Assembly: GCA_014655195.1 (NCBI GenBank)
Contig: BNBH01000024.1
Span: forward strand, 38,331-102,330
DNA length: 64,000 nt
Source of the DNA: Streptomyces cellulosae
Lineage (GTDB): Bacteria; Actinomycetota; Actinomycetes; Streptomycetales; Streptomycetaceae
Reading direction: 5' to 3'
Part shown: piece by piece, positions 1 through 8,188 of the stretch
How the letters are laid out: each line of letters starts with the position of its first letter
Position numbering within the stretch: the stretch's first letter is position 1
The notes under the pieces: generated by a model
What the model saw: the letters and a program-made list of their open reading frames with translations, nothing else
Database searches by the model: none
What the model was told of the DNA's origin: nothing
Position numbers and translations under genes: made by a program

Positions 1-250
1 CGGCCGGCGGCGTGGTGCCGCCCGCGTCCGGACCGGGACCGTTCTTGTGCGCGAAGCGGTCCACGGCCTCCTTGGCCTTTCCCGTACCGGACTGGATCTT
101 GTCGCTGTACTTGCCCTTGGTGCTCCGGTCGACGGTGTGCGCCGCCTTCTCCAGACCGTGCTGGATCTTGTCCTCGTGCTGCTGCGCGAGACCGGAGACC
201 TTGTCCTTGGCAGGGCCGAGCTTGGCCTTCAGATTGTCCAGGAGACCCAT
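1..250 (-). CDS. Antitoxin-like small protein (MT0933/Rv0909-type), 3' end outside window
   Basis: The visible 83 residues begin MGLLDNLKAKLGPAKDKVSG and are rich in Lys, Ala and Asp with amphipathic helical spacing. This matches, from memory, the small actinobacterial antitoxin family typified by Rv0909/MT0933 (PF14013). The helical part contains QQHEDKIQHGLEKA and KYSDKIQSGTGKAKEAVD; the end becomes Gly/Pro-rich (PGPDAGGTTPP). The C-terminus and stop lie left of base 1. The start ATG is 24 bp downstream of the stop of the next minus-strand gene, so the two may be co-transcribed. No toxin partner is visible here. In Streptomyces such proteins are often solitary and their antitoxin role is untested, so CsbD-like stress protein is an alternative description. 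Confidence 0.75.
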   Translation of the reverse strand, partial: MGLLDNLKAKLGPAKDKVSGLAQQHEDKIQHGLEKAAHTVDRSTKGKYSDKIQSGTGKAKEAVDRFAHKNGPGPDAGGTTPPA

Positions 251-274
251 GATGTACCTTCCCTAGCGGCACGC

Positions 275-547
275 TTACGTGCGGGCGCCCTCGCCGGCCT
301 CGGTGTCGGCGGCCTTGCCGGACTGCTGCTTCGGGATGTCGACGCTCTCCGTGGCGCCGGCCTCGCCGGCTTCCTTCACCGGGGCCTCGGAGGGCGCCTT
401 CGCCTCGTCGGCCGCGGCCTCGGACTCAGGCGTCGCCGCCATGTCGTCCGTACCGCTCCCCGTCGTCTCCCCGTCGGTCCGGGCCTCGGCCGCCGCTGTC
501 TCTCCCGTGGTCTTCGACCTCCGAAAAAGTCGTGCAAAAACGCCCAT
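275..547 (-). CDS. Hypothetical acidic Ala/Glu-rich protein
   Basis: This 90-residue protein starts MGVFARLFRRSK, a short basic amphipathic N-terminus, and then becomes a low-complexity acidic segment rich in Ala, Glu, Thr and Gly that is probably disordered. There is no signal peptide or membrane segment. I prefer the ATG at 547 because GGAG lies 5 nt upstream of it; a GTG two codons earlier (553) lacks such spacing. It sits immediately upstream of the antitoxin-like gene on the same strand and diverges from miaA. The function is unknown. Related small proteins occur at this place in other Streptomyces, as far as I recall. Confidence 0.6.
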   Translation of the reverse strand: MGVFARLFRRSKTTGETAAAEARTDGETTGSGTDDMAATPESEAAADEAKAPSEAPVKEAGEAGATESVDIPKQQSGKAADTEAGEGART

Positions 548-728
548 ATCCACTCCATACGTTACTCGTGCGGGCGAAATTCCGCGTAGCCCGGCGTGTC
601 CATCCGTGTGAGCCGGGCGAGCGCCACCGTGATCCGGCGGCAGGAACCTCGAACGGGCAACGACCCGGCGGACCCCGCGTCACGTAACCCGTTCGAGAGC
701 GGCCCCTGAGGTTTGGGAGACTGGATCG

Positions 729-1667
729 GTGAGCAGCGCACCCCACGCCCCCCGCGTCATCGCCGTCGTCGGTCCCACCGCGGCCGGAAAGTCCGACTTG
801 GGTGTGTTTCTCGCCCAGCGGCTGGGTGGTGAGGTCGTCAACGCCGACTCCATGCAGCTCTACCGGGGGATGGACATCGGCACCGCCAAGCTGACGCCCG
901 AGGAGCGCGGCGGCGTCCCGCACCACCTGCTCGACGTCTGGGACGTCACCGAGACCGCCTCCGTCGCGGAGTATCAGCGGATGGCACGCGCGCGGATCGA
1001 CGCGCTGCTCGCCGAAGGGCGCTGGCCGATCCTGGTCGGCGGCTCCGGCCTGTACGTCCGCGGGGCCGTCGACAATCTGGAGTTCCCCGGCACCGACCCG
1101 GAGGTCCGCGCGCGCCTCGAGGAGGAACTGGCCCTGCGCGGCCCCGGCGCGCTGCACGCCCGGCTCGCCGCGGCCGACCCCGACGCCGCCCGCGCGATCC
1201 TGCCCAGCAACGGCCGCCGCATCGTCCGCGCGCTGGAGGTCATCGAGATCACCGGGCGGCCCTTCACCGCCAACCTCCCCGGCCACGACTCCGTCTACGA
1301 CACGCTCCAGATCGGCGTCGACGTGGCCCGCCCCGAACTCGACGAGCGCATCGCCCGCCGGGTCGACCGCATGTGGGAGGCGGGGCTGGTCGAAGAAGTG
1401 CGCGCACTCGAGGCGCAGGGGTTGCGCGAGGGGCGTACGGCGTCGCGCGCCCTCGGCTACCAGCAGGTGCTGGCCGCATTTGCCGGCGAGTGCACCCTGG
1501 AGGAGGCACGGGCCGAGACCGTCCGTGCCACCAAGCGCTTCGCGCGCCGTCAGGATTCATGGTTCAGGCGCGATCCGCGGGTGCACTGGTTGAGTGGGGC
1601 CGCGGCGGACCTCCGGGAACTTCCGCAGCTCGCGATGGCGTTGGTCGAACGACCGGTTACAGCCTGA
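729..1667 (+). CDS. miaA: tRNA dimethylallyltransferase MiaA
   Basis: MiaA transfers a dimethylallyl group to N6 of A37 in tRNAs that read UNN codons, the first step of ms2i6A formation, in the cytoplasm. The 312-residue length is normal. The P-loop GPTAAGKS is at residues 15-22 and the family motif DSMQLYRGMDIGTAK at 40-54, followed by the PHHLLD substrate motif near 65-70. The C-terminal part has the usual RALGYQQ and the basic TKRFARRQDSWFRRDPR stretch that contacts tRNA. The start is a GTG preceded by GGGAGA about 7 nt upstream. It is divergent from the small acidic gene and about 100 bp upstream of a membrane-protein gene, which may be read through from the same promoter. Confidence 0.97.
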   Translation: MSSAPHAPRVIAVVGPTAAGKSDLGVFLAQRLGGEVVNADSMQLYRGMDIGTAKLTPEERGGVPHHLLDVWDVTETASVAEYQRMARARIDALLAEGRWPILVGGSGLYVRGAVDNLEFPGTDPEVRARLEEELALRGPGALHARLAAADPDAARAILPSNGRRIVRALEVIEITGRPFTANLPGHDSVYDTLQIGVDVARPELDERIARRVDRMWEAGLVEEVRALEAQGLREGRTASRALGYQQVLAAFAGECTLEEARAETVRATKRFARRQDSWFRRDPRVHWLSGAAADLRELPQLAMALVERPVTA

Positions 1668-1769
1668 TCACGTCCTGGCATCGGGACGCCCAGGCCGTCA
1701 TCCGGGCCTGTGACACCGTGCCATCATCAAGCTTCGATCGACCAGTGGAGTCCTAAGTTGGGAGGGCGC

Positions 1770-2279
1770 GTGGCGATGGAGGCCGGCCCTCGCGACACCG
1801 CACACAGCACCGAGCACCTCGCCACCGGGCGGGATGCCCCGGAGCCGGAGACCGACCGTCTCAGCCCTGACGGGCCCGAGGAGACGCAGGGCGGTGTGAC
1901 CGACGACGGTCCCGAGCCGGAGGAGATGTTCACCGGCGGGGACGAGGTCGAGGTCGAACTGCGCCCGCAGCGCCGGCTGCGCGTCTGGCAGCTCGCCCCG
2001 ATCGTGGGCCTCGGCGCGCTCGGCTCCCTGATGTTCGCCTTCCCGCTCGCCTTCGACTTCGGCGACAGCGGTGCGGTGATCGCCATGCTGGGTCTGCTGA
2101 TCTGCTCCTGCGCGGCGGGCTGGGGCATGATGGCCGCCCGCAAGGTCGGCTACACGTGGCCGGGCCTGACCGCCCGCGGCTCGGACCGCAAGTCCGACTG
2201 GCGCGTGGTGGCCGCGTACGCGGTGATGGTCGCGGCGGTGGTGGCGCTGGCGGTCTGGCGAGTGGCCCGCCTGCGCTGA
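1770..2279 (+). CDS. Conserved hypothetical membrane protein (acidic N-tail, 3 TM)
   Basis: The 169-residue protein has an acidic, Pro/Glu-rich cytoplasmic-type N-tail of about 65 residues (for example EPEPEEMFTGGDEVEVELRP), then three hydrophobic helices around VWQLAPIVGLGALG, AVIAMLGLLICSC and VVAAYAVMVAAVVALAV. I choose the GTG at 1770 because GGAGG lies 4 nt before it; the ATG two codons later (1776) is also possible, and an earlier GTG at 1710 has no ribosome site. It lies between miaA and dapF, which is also its place in S. coelicolor as I recall. No function is known. Confidence 0.75.
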   Translation: MAMEAGPRDTAHSTEHLATGRDAPEPETDRLSPDGPEETQGGVTDDGPEPEEMFTGGDEVEVELRPQRRLRVWQLAPIVGLGALGSLMFAFPLAFDFGDSGAVIAMLGLLICSCAAGWGMMAARKVGYTWPGLTARGSDRKSDWRVVAAYAVMVAAVVALAVWRVARLR

Positions 2280-2405
2280 GGGCCCCGGCGAGGCGGGGCC
2301 GTTCTTGACGCCCGCGGCGAGACCGGGCTCGCGCGAACGCCCGGGCACTGTGGGCCGCCGGCGCCGAAGCCTGTGCGCGTAGGCCTCGCGGCCGGTTGAT
2401 CTGCC

Positions 2406-2810
2406 TTCGCGGCTTGGCTCGCTGAACCTATGGCCCTGAGGCCCGTCGGCCTTCGCGGGATGGCGGCCCGCCCGTGCCGGGCCTGACTGTCGGCTCGCGC
2501 CGGAACCGGGGGCCCGGTGGCCCGCGGACGTCCCACCTTCGTGGTTTTCGCGGTCGGGTGCATGCTGAACGCGTGGCTCTGAGGCCGGCTCGCGCCTGCC
2601 GTCGTGGGAGCGCGGCCCGTGCGTGGCGGGCCGGTCGGCTCGCGCCGGATCCGGGGCTTCGGTGTCCTGCGGGCGCGTCGGTTTTCGCGGTTGGGTGCAT
2701 GCTGAACGCGTGGCTCTGAGGCCGGCTCGCGCCGGATCCGGGGCTCCGATGGTCCGCGGGCGTCCGTTTTCTCGGCTTGCCGCATGCCGGGCCCGTGGCT
2801 CTGCGGCGGC
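2406..2810. repeat. Imperfect tandem repeat array, units of about 137 and 85 bp, in the gap before dapF
   Basis: The 707-bp gap 2280-2986 holds no convincing gene. A core of the form TTTTCGCGG..GGGTGCATGC..GCGTGGCTCTGAGGC recurs near 2406, 2545, 2682 and 2767. The copies at 2545-2596 and 2682-2733 match over 52 bp with a single C/T difference; the outer copies are more diverged. Spacing between copies is about 139, 137 and 85 bp, so the array seems to have grown by unequal duplication of a composite unit. GTCGGCTCGCGCCGGA also recurs within units (near 2490 and 2635). The many open frames across it have repetitive Arg/Ala/Pro translations and no ribosome sites, as expected for GC-rich repeats. 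Confidence 0.75.
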
Positions 2811-2986
2811 TCGCGTCACGGCCCGCTCGGGCTCGTCCACCCTGGGCGGCGCCCCTTGGCGCCGGCCCCCGATGCCCGCGTCGTTCGGGCCCGCCCGCAG
2901 GCCCCCGGACACCGGCCCAACGCGGCCCTCACCTCGTCGTCCACAGGCGGCGACGCCGTTCCGCCCCCACCCCGTAGGATCGAGGA

Positions 2987-3856
2987 ATGAGCACGCGGAT
3001 CGCCTTCCTCAAGGGGCACGGTACGGAGAACGACTTCGTGATCGTGCCCGACCCCGAGAACGCCGTCGAGCTGTCGCCCGCGGCCGTCGCCGCGCTGTGC
3101 GACCGGCGCGCGGGGATCGGGGGCGACGGGCTGCTGCACGTCGTGCGGTCCGCGGCGCATCCCGAGGCGCGGTCCATGGCGGACGAGGCCGAATGGTTCA
3201 TGGACTACCGCAACGGCGACGGATCCGTCGCCGAGATGTGCGGCAACGGTGTCCGCGTCTTCGCCCGCTACCTCCAGCACGCCGGGCACGTCGGCGAGGG
3301 CGACCTCGCGATCGCCACACGCGGCGGCGTGAAGACCGTGCACATCGCCAAGGACGGCGACATCACCGTCGGCATGGGCCGCGCGGTTCTCCCCGAGGGC
3401 GATGTCACCGTGGCCGTCGGCGACCGCGACTGGCCCGCGCGCAACGTCAACATGGGCAACCCGCACGCCGTGGCCTTCGTCGAGGATCTGGCCGACGCGG
3501 GCGGCCTGTTCACCGCGCCCTCCTTCGCCCCGGAAGCCGCCTACCCGGACGGGGTGAACGTGGAGTTCGTCGTCGACCGCGGCCCCCGGCACGTCGCGAT
3601 GCGCGTCCACGAGCGCGGCGTCGGCGAGACCCGCTCCTGCGGCACCGGCGCGTGCGCCGTCGCCGTGGCCGCCGCCCGCCGCGACGGCGTCGACCCGAGC
3701 GACACCGGCCTGCCGGTCACGTACACCGTGGACCTCCCCGGCGGCACACTCGTGATCACCGAACAGCCCGACGGACAGATCGAGATGACCGGTCCCGCGG
3801 TCATCGTCGCCGAAGGCGCGATCGAGGCCGAGTGGCTGGAGAACGCCCTCGGCTGA
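2987..3856 (+). CDS. dapF: Diaminopimelate epimerase DapF
   Basis: DapF interconverts LL- and meso-diaminopimelate using two cysteines as acid and base, giving the precursor of lysine; Streptomyces keeps LL-DAP in its peptidoglycan. The protein has 289 residues. The first catalytic Cys is C85 in AEMCGNGVR and the second is C218 in ETRSCGTGACA; both are intact. The N-terminal KGHGTENDF motif binds substrate. The ATG start is preceded by GAGGA at good spacing (ATCGAGGAATG). The gene follows a 700-bp repeat-filled gap, so it must have its own promoter there. Confidence 0.97.
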   Translation: MSTRIAFLKGHGTENDFVIVPDPENAVELSPAAVAALCDRRAGIGGDGLLHVVRSAAHPEARSMADEAEWFMDYRNGDGSVAEMCGNGVRVFARYLQHAGHVGEGDLAIATRGGVKTVHIAKDGDITVGMGRAVLPEGDVTVAVGDRDWPARNVNMGNPHAVAFVEDLADAGGLFTAPSFAPEAAYPDGVNVEFVVDRGPRHVAMRVHERGVGETRSCGTGACAVAVAAARRDGVDPSDTGLPVTYTVDLPGGTLVITEQPDGQIEMTGPAVIVAEGAIEAEWLENALG

Positions 3857-3970
3857 AGAGTGCGCTCCATGATCTCCCTCCCTCCGGCCCTCCCCGCCGT
3901 CGATCCGCAGGACACAGCGGGTGAAGAGCTTCGGGATCATGGCTCACCACCCACCCGATGGCGTGAAAAC

Positions 3971-4016
3971 GACCGTGAACGGACCGTCGCTCTTTGGAGT
4001 GATCCGTTTCACGGTC
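3971..4016. repeat. Long inverted repeat upstream of the RSH gene
   Basis: GACCGTGAACGGA (3971-3983) pairs with TCCGTTTCACGGTC (4003-4016) except for one bulged T in the right arm; 19 nt separate the arms. It lies 115 bp after dapF and about 136 bp before the RSH start. It could terminate dapF transcription, although no T-run follows, or be a binding site in the RSH promoter region. The rest of the gap 3857-4152 shows nothing I can name. Confidence 0.5.
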
Positions 4017-4152
4017 CGCCGGAGGCGGCCGGTTCGACCCCCCGCGGCTGGATAGCATCGAGCACCGGCCCGGACGGGGGATCAACGCCGTCTCCCAGGC
4101 CCGAGTCCGCCCTGGGGCGCCGTCCGCCGGATCCACGCAGCCGGAGGTGCTC

Positions 4153-6327
4153 ATGAACGCGGAGGCCGCGAAACCTGCGACCCCGGGCCCGCTCGCACCG
4201 GGTCACGTCACACCGGCCGGGACGCGCCGCAAGTCCCGCCCCCGGCTCGACCTGCGCCGGCTGGGCCGCGCCGCCCTGCTGGGGTCGTCCTCCGCCCGCG
4301 ACCGGCTGCCCGACGCCATCGGCCACGTCGTCGAGGCGCACCGCGCCCACCACCCCGACGCCGACCTCGAACCGCTGCGCCGCGCCTACCTCCTCGCGGA
4401 GTCCTCGCACCGCGGCCAGATGCGCAAGAGCGGCGAGCCGTACATCACCCACCCGCTCGCCGTCACCCTCATCCTGGCCGAACTCGGCGCCGAGACCACG
4501 ACGTTGACCGCCTCCCTGCTGCACGACACGGTCGAGGACACCGACGTCACCCTCGACCAGGTGGGCGGGGAGTTCGGCGAGGAGGTGCGCTATCTCGTCG
4601 ACGGCGTCACCAAGTTGGAGAAGGTCGACTACGGCGCCGCCGCCGAGCCCGAGACCTTCCGCAAGATGCTCGTCGCCACCGGCAACGACGTCCGCGTGAT
4701 GTCGATCAAACTCGCCGACCGGCTGCACAACATGCGCACCCTCGGCGTGATGCGCCCCGCCAAGCAGGAACGCATCGCCAAGGTGACACGTGACGTGCTC
4801 ATCCCGCTCGCCGAACGCCTCGGCGTCCAGGCGCTCAAGACGGAGCTGGAGGACCTGGTCTTCGCGATCCTCCACCCGGAGGAGTACGAGAAGACCCGCG
4901 AGCTGATCGTCAACAACGCCGCCCGCGAGGACGACCCGCTCGCCGACGTCGCCGACGACGTCCGGAAGGTGCTCCGGGAGGCCGACATCCCGGCCGAAGT
5001 CCTCATCCGGCCACGGCACTTCGTCTCCGTGCACCGCGTCTCCCGCAAGCGCGGCCCGCTGCGCGGCGCCGACTTCGGGCGGCTGCTGGTGCTGGTGAAC
5101 GAGGACGCCGACTGCTACGCCGTGCTGGGCGAGCTGCACACCTGTATGACGCCGGTGGTCTCGGAGTTCAAGGACTTCATCGCCGTCCCCAAGTTCAACC
5201 TGTACCAGTCGCTGCACACGGCGGTGGCCGGTGACGACGGCCAGGTCGTCGAGGTCCTCATCCGCACCCACCAGATGCACAAGGTCGCCGAGGCCGGCGT
5301 CGTCGCCCTCGGCAACCCCTACGCCGCCCCGCCGGAGGAGCAGTCCGCGGGCGACGGCGAGCGCGTCGACCCGACCCGCCCCGGCTGGCTGTCCCGGCTG
5401 CTCGAATGGCAGCAGGCCGCGCCCGACCCCGACACCTTCTGGTCCACCCTCCGCGAGGACCTCGCCCAGGACCGGGAGATCACCGTCTTCCGCCCCGGCG
5501 GCGGCACCCTCGGCCTGCCCGAGGGGGCGACCTGCGTGGACGCCGCCTACGCGCAGTACGGCGAGGACGCGCACGCCTGCATCGGCGCCCGGGTCAACGG
5601 GCGGCTCGCCAGGCTGAGCACCGTGCTCAAGGACGGGGACACCGTCCAGCTCCTCATGGACCAGGACGCGGCCTCCGCGCCGTCCCGCGAGTGGCTGGAC
5701 CACGCGACCACCCCGGCCGCCCGCATCGCCATCCAGCGGTGGCTCGCCGCCCACCCCACCGCCGAGGACACCGACGCGCGCTCCCTGGCGGACGACGTCG
5801 AGACCCCCCGGCCGCCCGGTACGGAGACCCCCCAGCCCTCCGGCGCCGACGACACGGACCCCGGGCGTCCGGCCGCCGCACAGGTGCTGGCCGACCGGGA
5901 CGGCGCGACCGTACGGCTGGCCGGCTGCTGTACGCCCGTACCGCCCGACGAGGTCATCGGGTTCGCGGTGCGCGGGGGAGCGGTCACCGTGCACCGGACG
6001 GAGTGTCCGGCGGTGGCGCGGATGAAGAGCGCGGGGCGCACGGAGGTCGGAGTGCGCTGGGGCGAGGGCGCCGAGTGCCGGGTCACGCTGGTGGCGGAGT
6101 CGTTCGTACGGCCGCACCTCCTCGCGGACCTCACCGAGGCGATGGCCACCGAGGGCGCCGAGATCGTCTCCGCGACCGTGGAACCGCCGGAACGGCAGCA
6201 GGTGCGCCACACGTACACCGTGCAGCTCCCGGACGCCGCCCAGCTGCCCGCCCTGATGCGCGCCATGCGCAATGTGGCGGGGGTGTACGACGTCAGCCGG
6301 GCGCAGCCGCAGGCGGCGGGCGAATAG
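4153..6327 (+). CDS. rshA: RelA/SpoT-family (p)ppGpp hydrolase/synthetase homologue (RshA-like)
   Basis: The 724-residue protein has RSH architecture: a Mn-dependent HD hydrolase domain (HPLAVTL, LLHDTVED with H124/D125, then KLADRLHNMRTL), a synthetase-like domain, TGS (ITVFRPGGGTLGLPEG near 445), a Cys-pair region (LAGCCTPVPPDEVIGF) and a C-terminal ACT domain. The hydrolase motifs are complete. The synthetase core keeps FKDFIAVPKFNLYQSLHT and VVEVLIRT, but the usual YDLxAxR segment reads GADFGRLLVL, so the conserved Arg is missing. Synthesis may be weak or absent. It resembles the second Streptomyces RSH (SCO5794, rshA) rather than the ribosome-linked RelA. The start ATG has GGAGG 5 nt upstream; a GTG two codons earlier is less likely. 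Confidence 0.9.
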   Translation: MNAEAAKPATPGPLAPGHVTPAGTRRKSRPRLDLRRLGRAALLGSSSARDRLPDAIGHVVEAHRAHHPDADLEPLRRAYLLAESSHRGQMRKSGEPYITHPLAVTLILAELGAETTTLTASLLHDTVEDTDVTLDQVGGEFGEEVRYLVDGVTKLEKVDYGAAAEPETFRKMLVATGNDVRVMSIKLADRLHNMRTLGVMRPAKQERIAKVTRDVLIPLAERLGVQALKTELEDLVFAILHPEEYEKTRELIVNNAAREDDPLADVADDVRKVLREADIPAEVLIRPRHFVSVHRVSRKRGPLRGADFGRLLVLVNEDADCYAVLGELHTCMTPVVSEFKDFIAVPKFNLYQSLHTAVAGDDGQVVEVLIRTHQMHKVAEAGVVALGNPYAAPPEEQSAGDGERVDPTRPGWLSRLLEWQQAAPDPDTFWSTLREDLAQDREITVFRPGGGTLGLPEGATCVDAAYAQYGEDAHACIGARVNGRLARLSTVLKDGDTVQLLMDQDAASAPSREWLDHATTPAARIAIQRWLAAHPTAEDTDARSLADDVETPRPPGTETPQPSGADDTDPGRPAAAQVLADRDGATVRLAGCCTPVPPDEVIGFAVRGGAVTVHRTECPAVARMKSAGRTEVGVRWGEGAECRVTLVAESFVRPHLLADLTEAMATEGAEIVSATVEPPERQQVRHTYTVQLPDAAQLPALMRAMRNVAGVYDVSRAQPQAAGE

Positions 6328-6452
6328 GACGCCCCTGGGCCACGCCCGGTGACGGCACACGGCGCACACACCCCTGCGGTGTGATTACCCGATCGGGTGG
6401 GTCGGGAGCGCGCCGCCGCAGCCGTGCCCGCCCGCGCTGATAGCCGTGAGGC

Positions 6453-8030
6453 ATGCCGCTCACCTCCCGAAACCGCGCGCCGCTCACCTCACCCCACCCC
6501 ACCCCGCACACCCCCCGACGCCCGGCCTCCCGCGCCCGCCGCCGCACCGCCCAGGCCCTCCTCGCCTCCGCCGTCGGCGTCTGCCTGGTCGCCGCCGGCG
6601 CCCCCGCCGAGCCGCTCGGCATCGGCGACCCCCTCTTCCCGCACCTCGGCAACCCCGGCTACGACGTGCAGGCGTACGACCTGGATCTCACCTATCCCGG
6701 CAGCAACGACCGGCCGCTCGAGGCCGTCACCACCGTCGACGCCCGGATCACCGCTGAGCTGGACCGGATCAACCTCGACTTCGCCCACGGCACGGTGCAC
6801 TCCGTCGAGGTCGACGGCGAACCGGCCGTCTTCACCGGCGTGGGCGAGGACCTGGTGATCACCCCCGACGACGACCTCGACCCGGGCGACTCCGTGCGCA
6901 TCACCGTCCGGCACACCAGCGACCCCCGGCCCGCCGACCGCGAGGGCGGCTGGGTGCGCACCGCCGACGGCCTCGCCCTCGCCAACCAGGCCGACGCCGC
7001 GCACCTGGTCTTCCCGTGCAACGACCACCCGTCCGACAAGGCGATGTTCACCTTCCGGATCACCGTCCCGGAGGGCTACACCGCCGTCGCCAACGGCCTG
7101 CCCACCGCCGTCGACCGCGCCCCCTCCACCACCACCTGGAGCTACCGCACCCGCAACCCCATGGCCACCGAACTCGCCCAGGTGTCCGTCGGCCGCTCCA
7201 CCGTCCTGCACCGCACCGGACCGCACGACCTGCCCCTGCGGGACGTCGTCCCCACCGAGCACCGCACCGCTCTCGAACCCTGGCTCGCCAAGACCCCGGC
7301 GCAGATCTCCTGGATGGAGGAGCGGGTCGGTCCCTACCCCTTCGCCACCTACGGCCTGCTGCTCGCCGAGGCGTCCACCGGCTTCGCGCTGGAGACCCAG
7401 ACGCTCTCCCTCTTCGAGCGCGACCTGTTCACCGACCCCGCGCTGCCCGCCTGGTACGTCGAGTCGATCATGGTGCACGAGCTGGCCCACCAGTGGTTCG
7501 GCGACAGCGTCAGCCCCCGCACCTGGGCCGACCTCTGGCTCAACGAGGGGCACGCCACCTGGTACGAGGCGCTGTACGCCGAGAAGCGCGGCGGCAGGAC
7601 CCTCGAGGCCCGGATGCGGGCCGCGTACGAGTCCTCCGACGGCTGGCGCGCAGCCGGAGGCCCGCCCGCCGCGCCGAAGCCGCCCGAGCCGGGCAAGAAG
7701 ATCGGCATCTTCCGCCCGGGCGTCTACGGCGGCGCCGCACTGGTCCTGTACGCCCTGCGTCAGGAGATCGGGCAGGAGGCCTTCGACCGGCTGGAACGGG
7801 CCTGGGTCGTCCGGCACCGCGACTCCAACGCCTCCACCGCCGACTTCGTCCGCCTCGCCTCCGAGACCGCGGGACGCGACCTCACCGGCTTCCTGCACGC
7901 CTGGCTGTACGACGACACCACCCCGCCGATGCCCGGCCACCCCGACTGGCGGTCCTCCGAGCGCGCCGTGACGGAGGAGCCCGGCCCGCACGGGCATGCG
8001 GCGCATCGGCCGGACGAGGGCGGGGAATAA
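6453..8030 (+). CDS. Secreted M1-family (aminopeptidase N-like) metallopeptidase
   Basis: This 525-residue protein has an Arg-rich N-region followed by the hydrophobic segment AQALLASAVGVCLVAAGAPA, a signal peptide with a long n-region, so it is probably exported. The M1 zinc site is intact: HELAHQWFG at 342-350 and the third ligand E365 in WLNEGHATWYE. The N-terminal beta domain contains YDVQAYDLDLTY, typical of the family. The C-terminal ERAP-like helical domain of full-size aminopeptidase N (about 860 residues) is largely missing, as in other short actinobacterial M1 enzymes. The ATG follows GTGAGGC, a close ribosome site. It begins 125 bp after the RSH stop with no clear terminator between. 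Confidence 0.9.
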   Translation: MPLTSRNRAPLTSPHPTPHTPRRPASRARRRTAQALLASAVGVCLVAAGAPAEPLGIGDPLFPHLGNPGYDVQAYDLDLTYPGSNDRPLEAVTTVDARITAELDRINLDFAHGTVHSVEVDGEPAVFTGVGEDLVITPDDDLDPGDSVRITVRHTSDPRPADREGGWVRTADGLALANQADAAHLVFPCNDHPSDKAMFTFRITVPEGYTAVANGLPTAVDRAPSTTTWSYRTRNPMATELAQVSVGRSTVLHRTGPHDLPLRDVVPTEHRTALEPWLAKTPAQISWMEERVGPYPFATYGLLLAEASTGFALETQTLSLFERDLFTDPALPAWYVESIMVHELAHQWFGDSVSPRTWADLWLNEGHATWYEALYAEKRGGRTLEARMRAAYESSDGWRAAGGPPAAPKPPEPGKKIGIFRPGVYGGAALVLYALRQEIGQEAFDRLERAWVVRHRDSNASTADFVRLASETAGRDLTGFLHAWLYDDTTPPMPGHPDWRSSERAVTEEPGPHGHAAHRPDEGGE

Positions 8031-8188
8031 CACGGTGACGAGACGAGCCGTACCGTGCGACCATCGTCGGGTCCGCGCGACAGGGGAAACGGGAATCTCC
8101 CGGGGTACCCGGACGTTGTGGACAGTGACGGAAGGCCGCTCGGCCGGATCCGTCGCCGCAGACGGCAACCCAACGACGTAAGGACCCA

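Noticed and set aside
2936..2946. DnaA box TCGTCCACA before dapF
   Set aside because: One mismatch and single copy next to a repeat; not supported.
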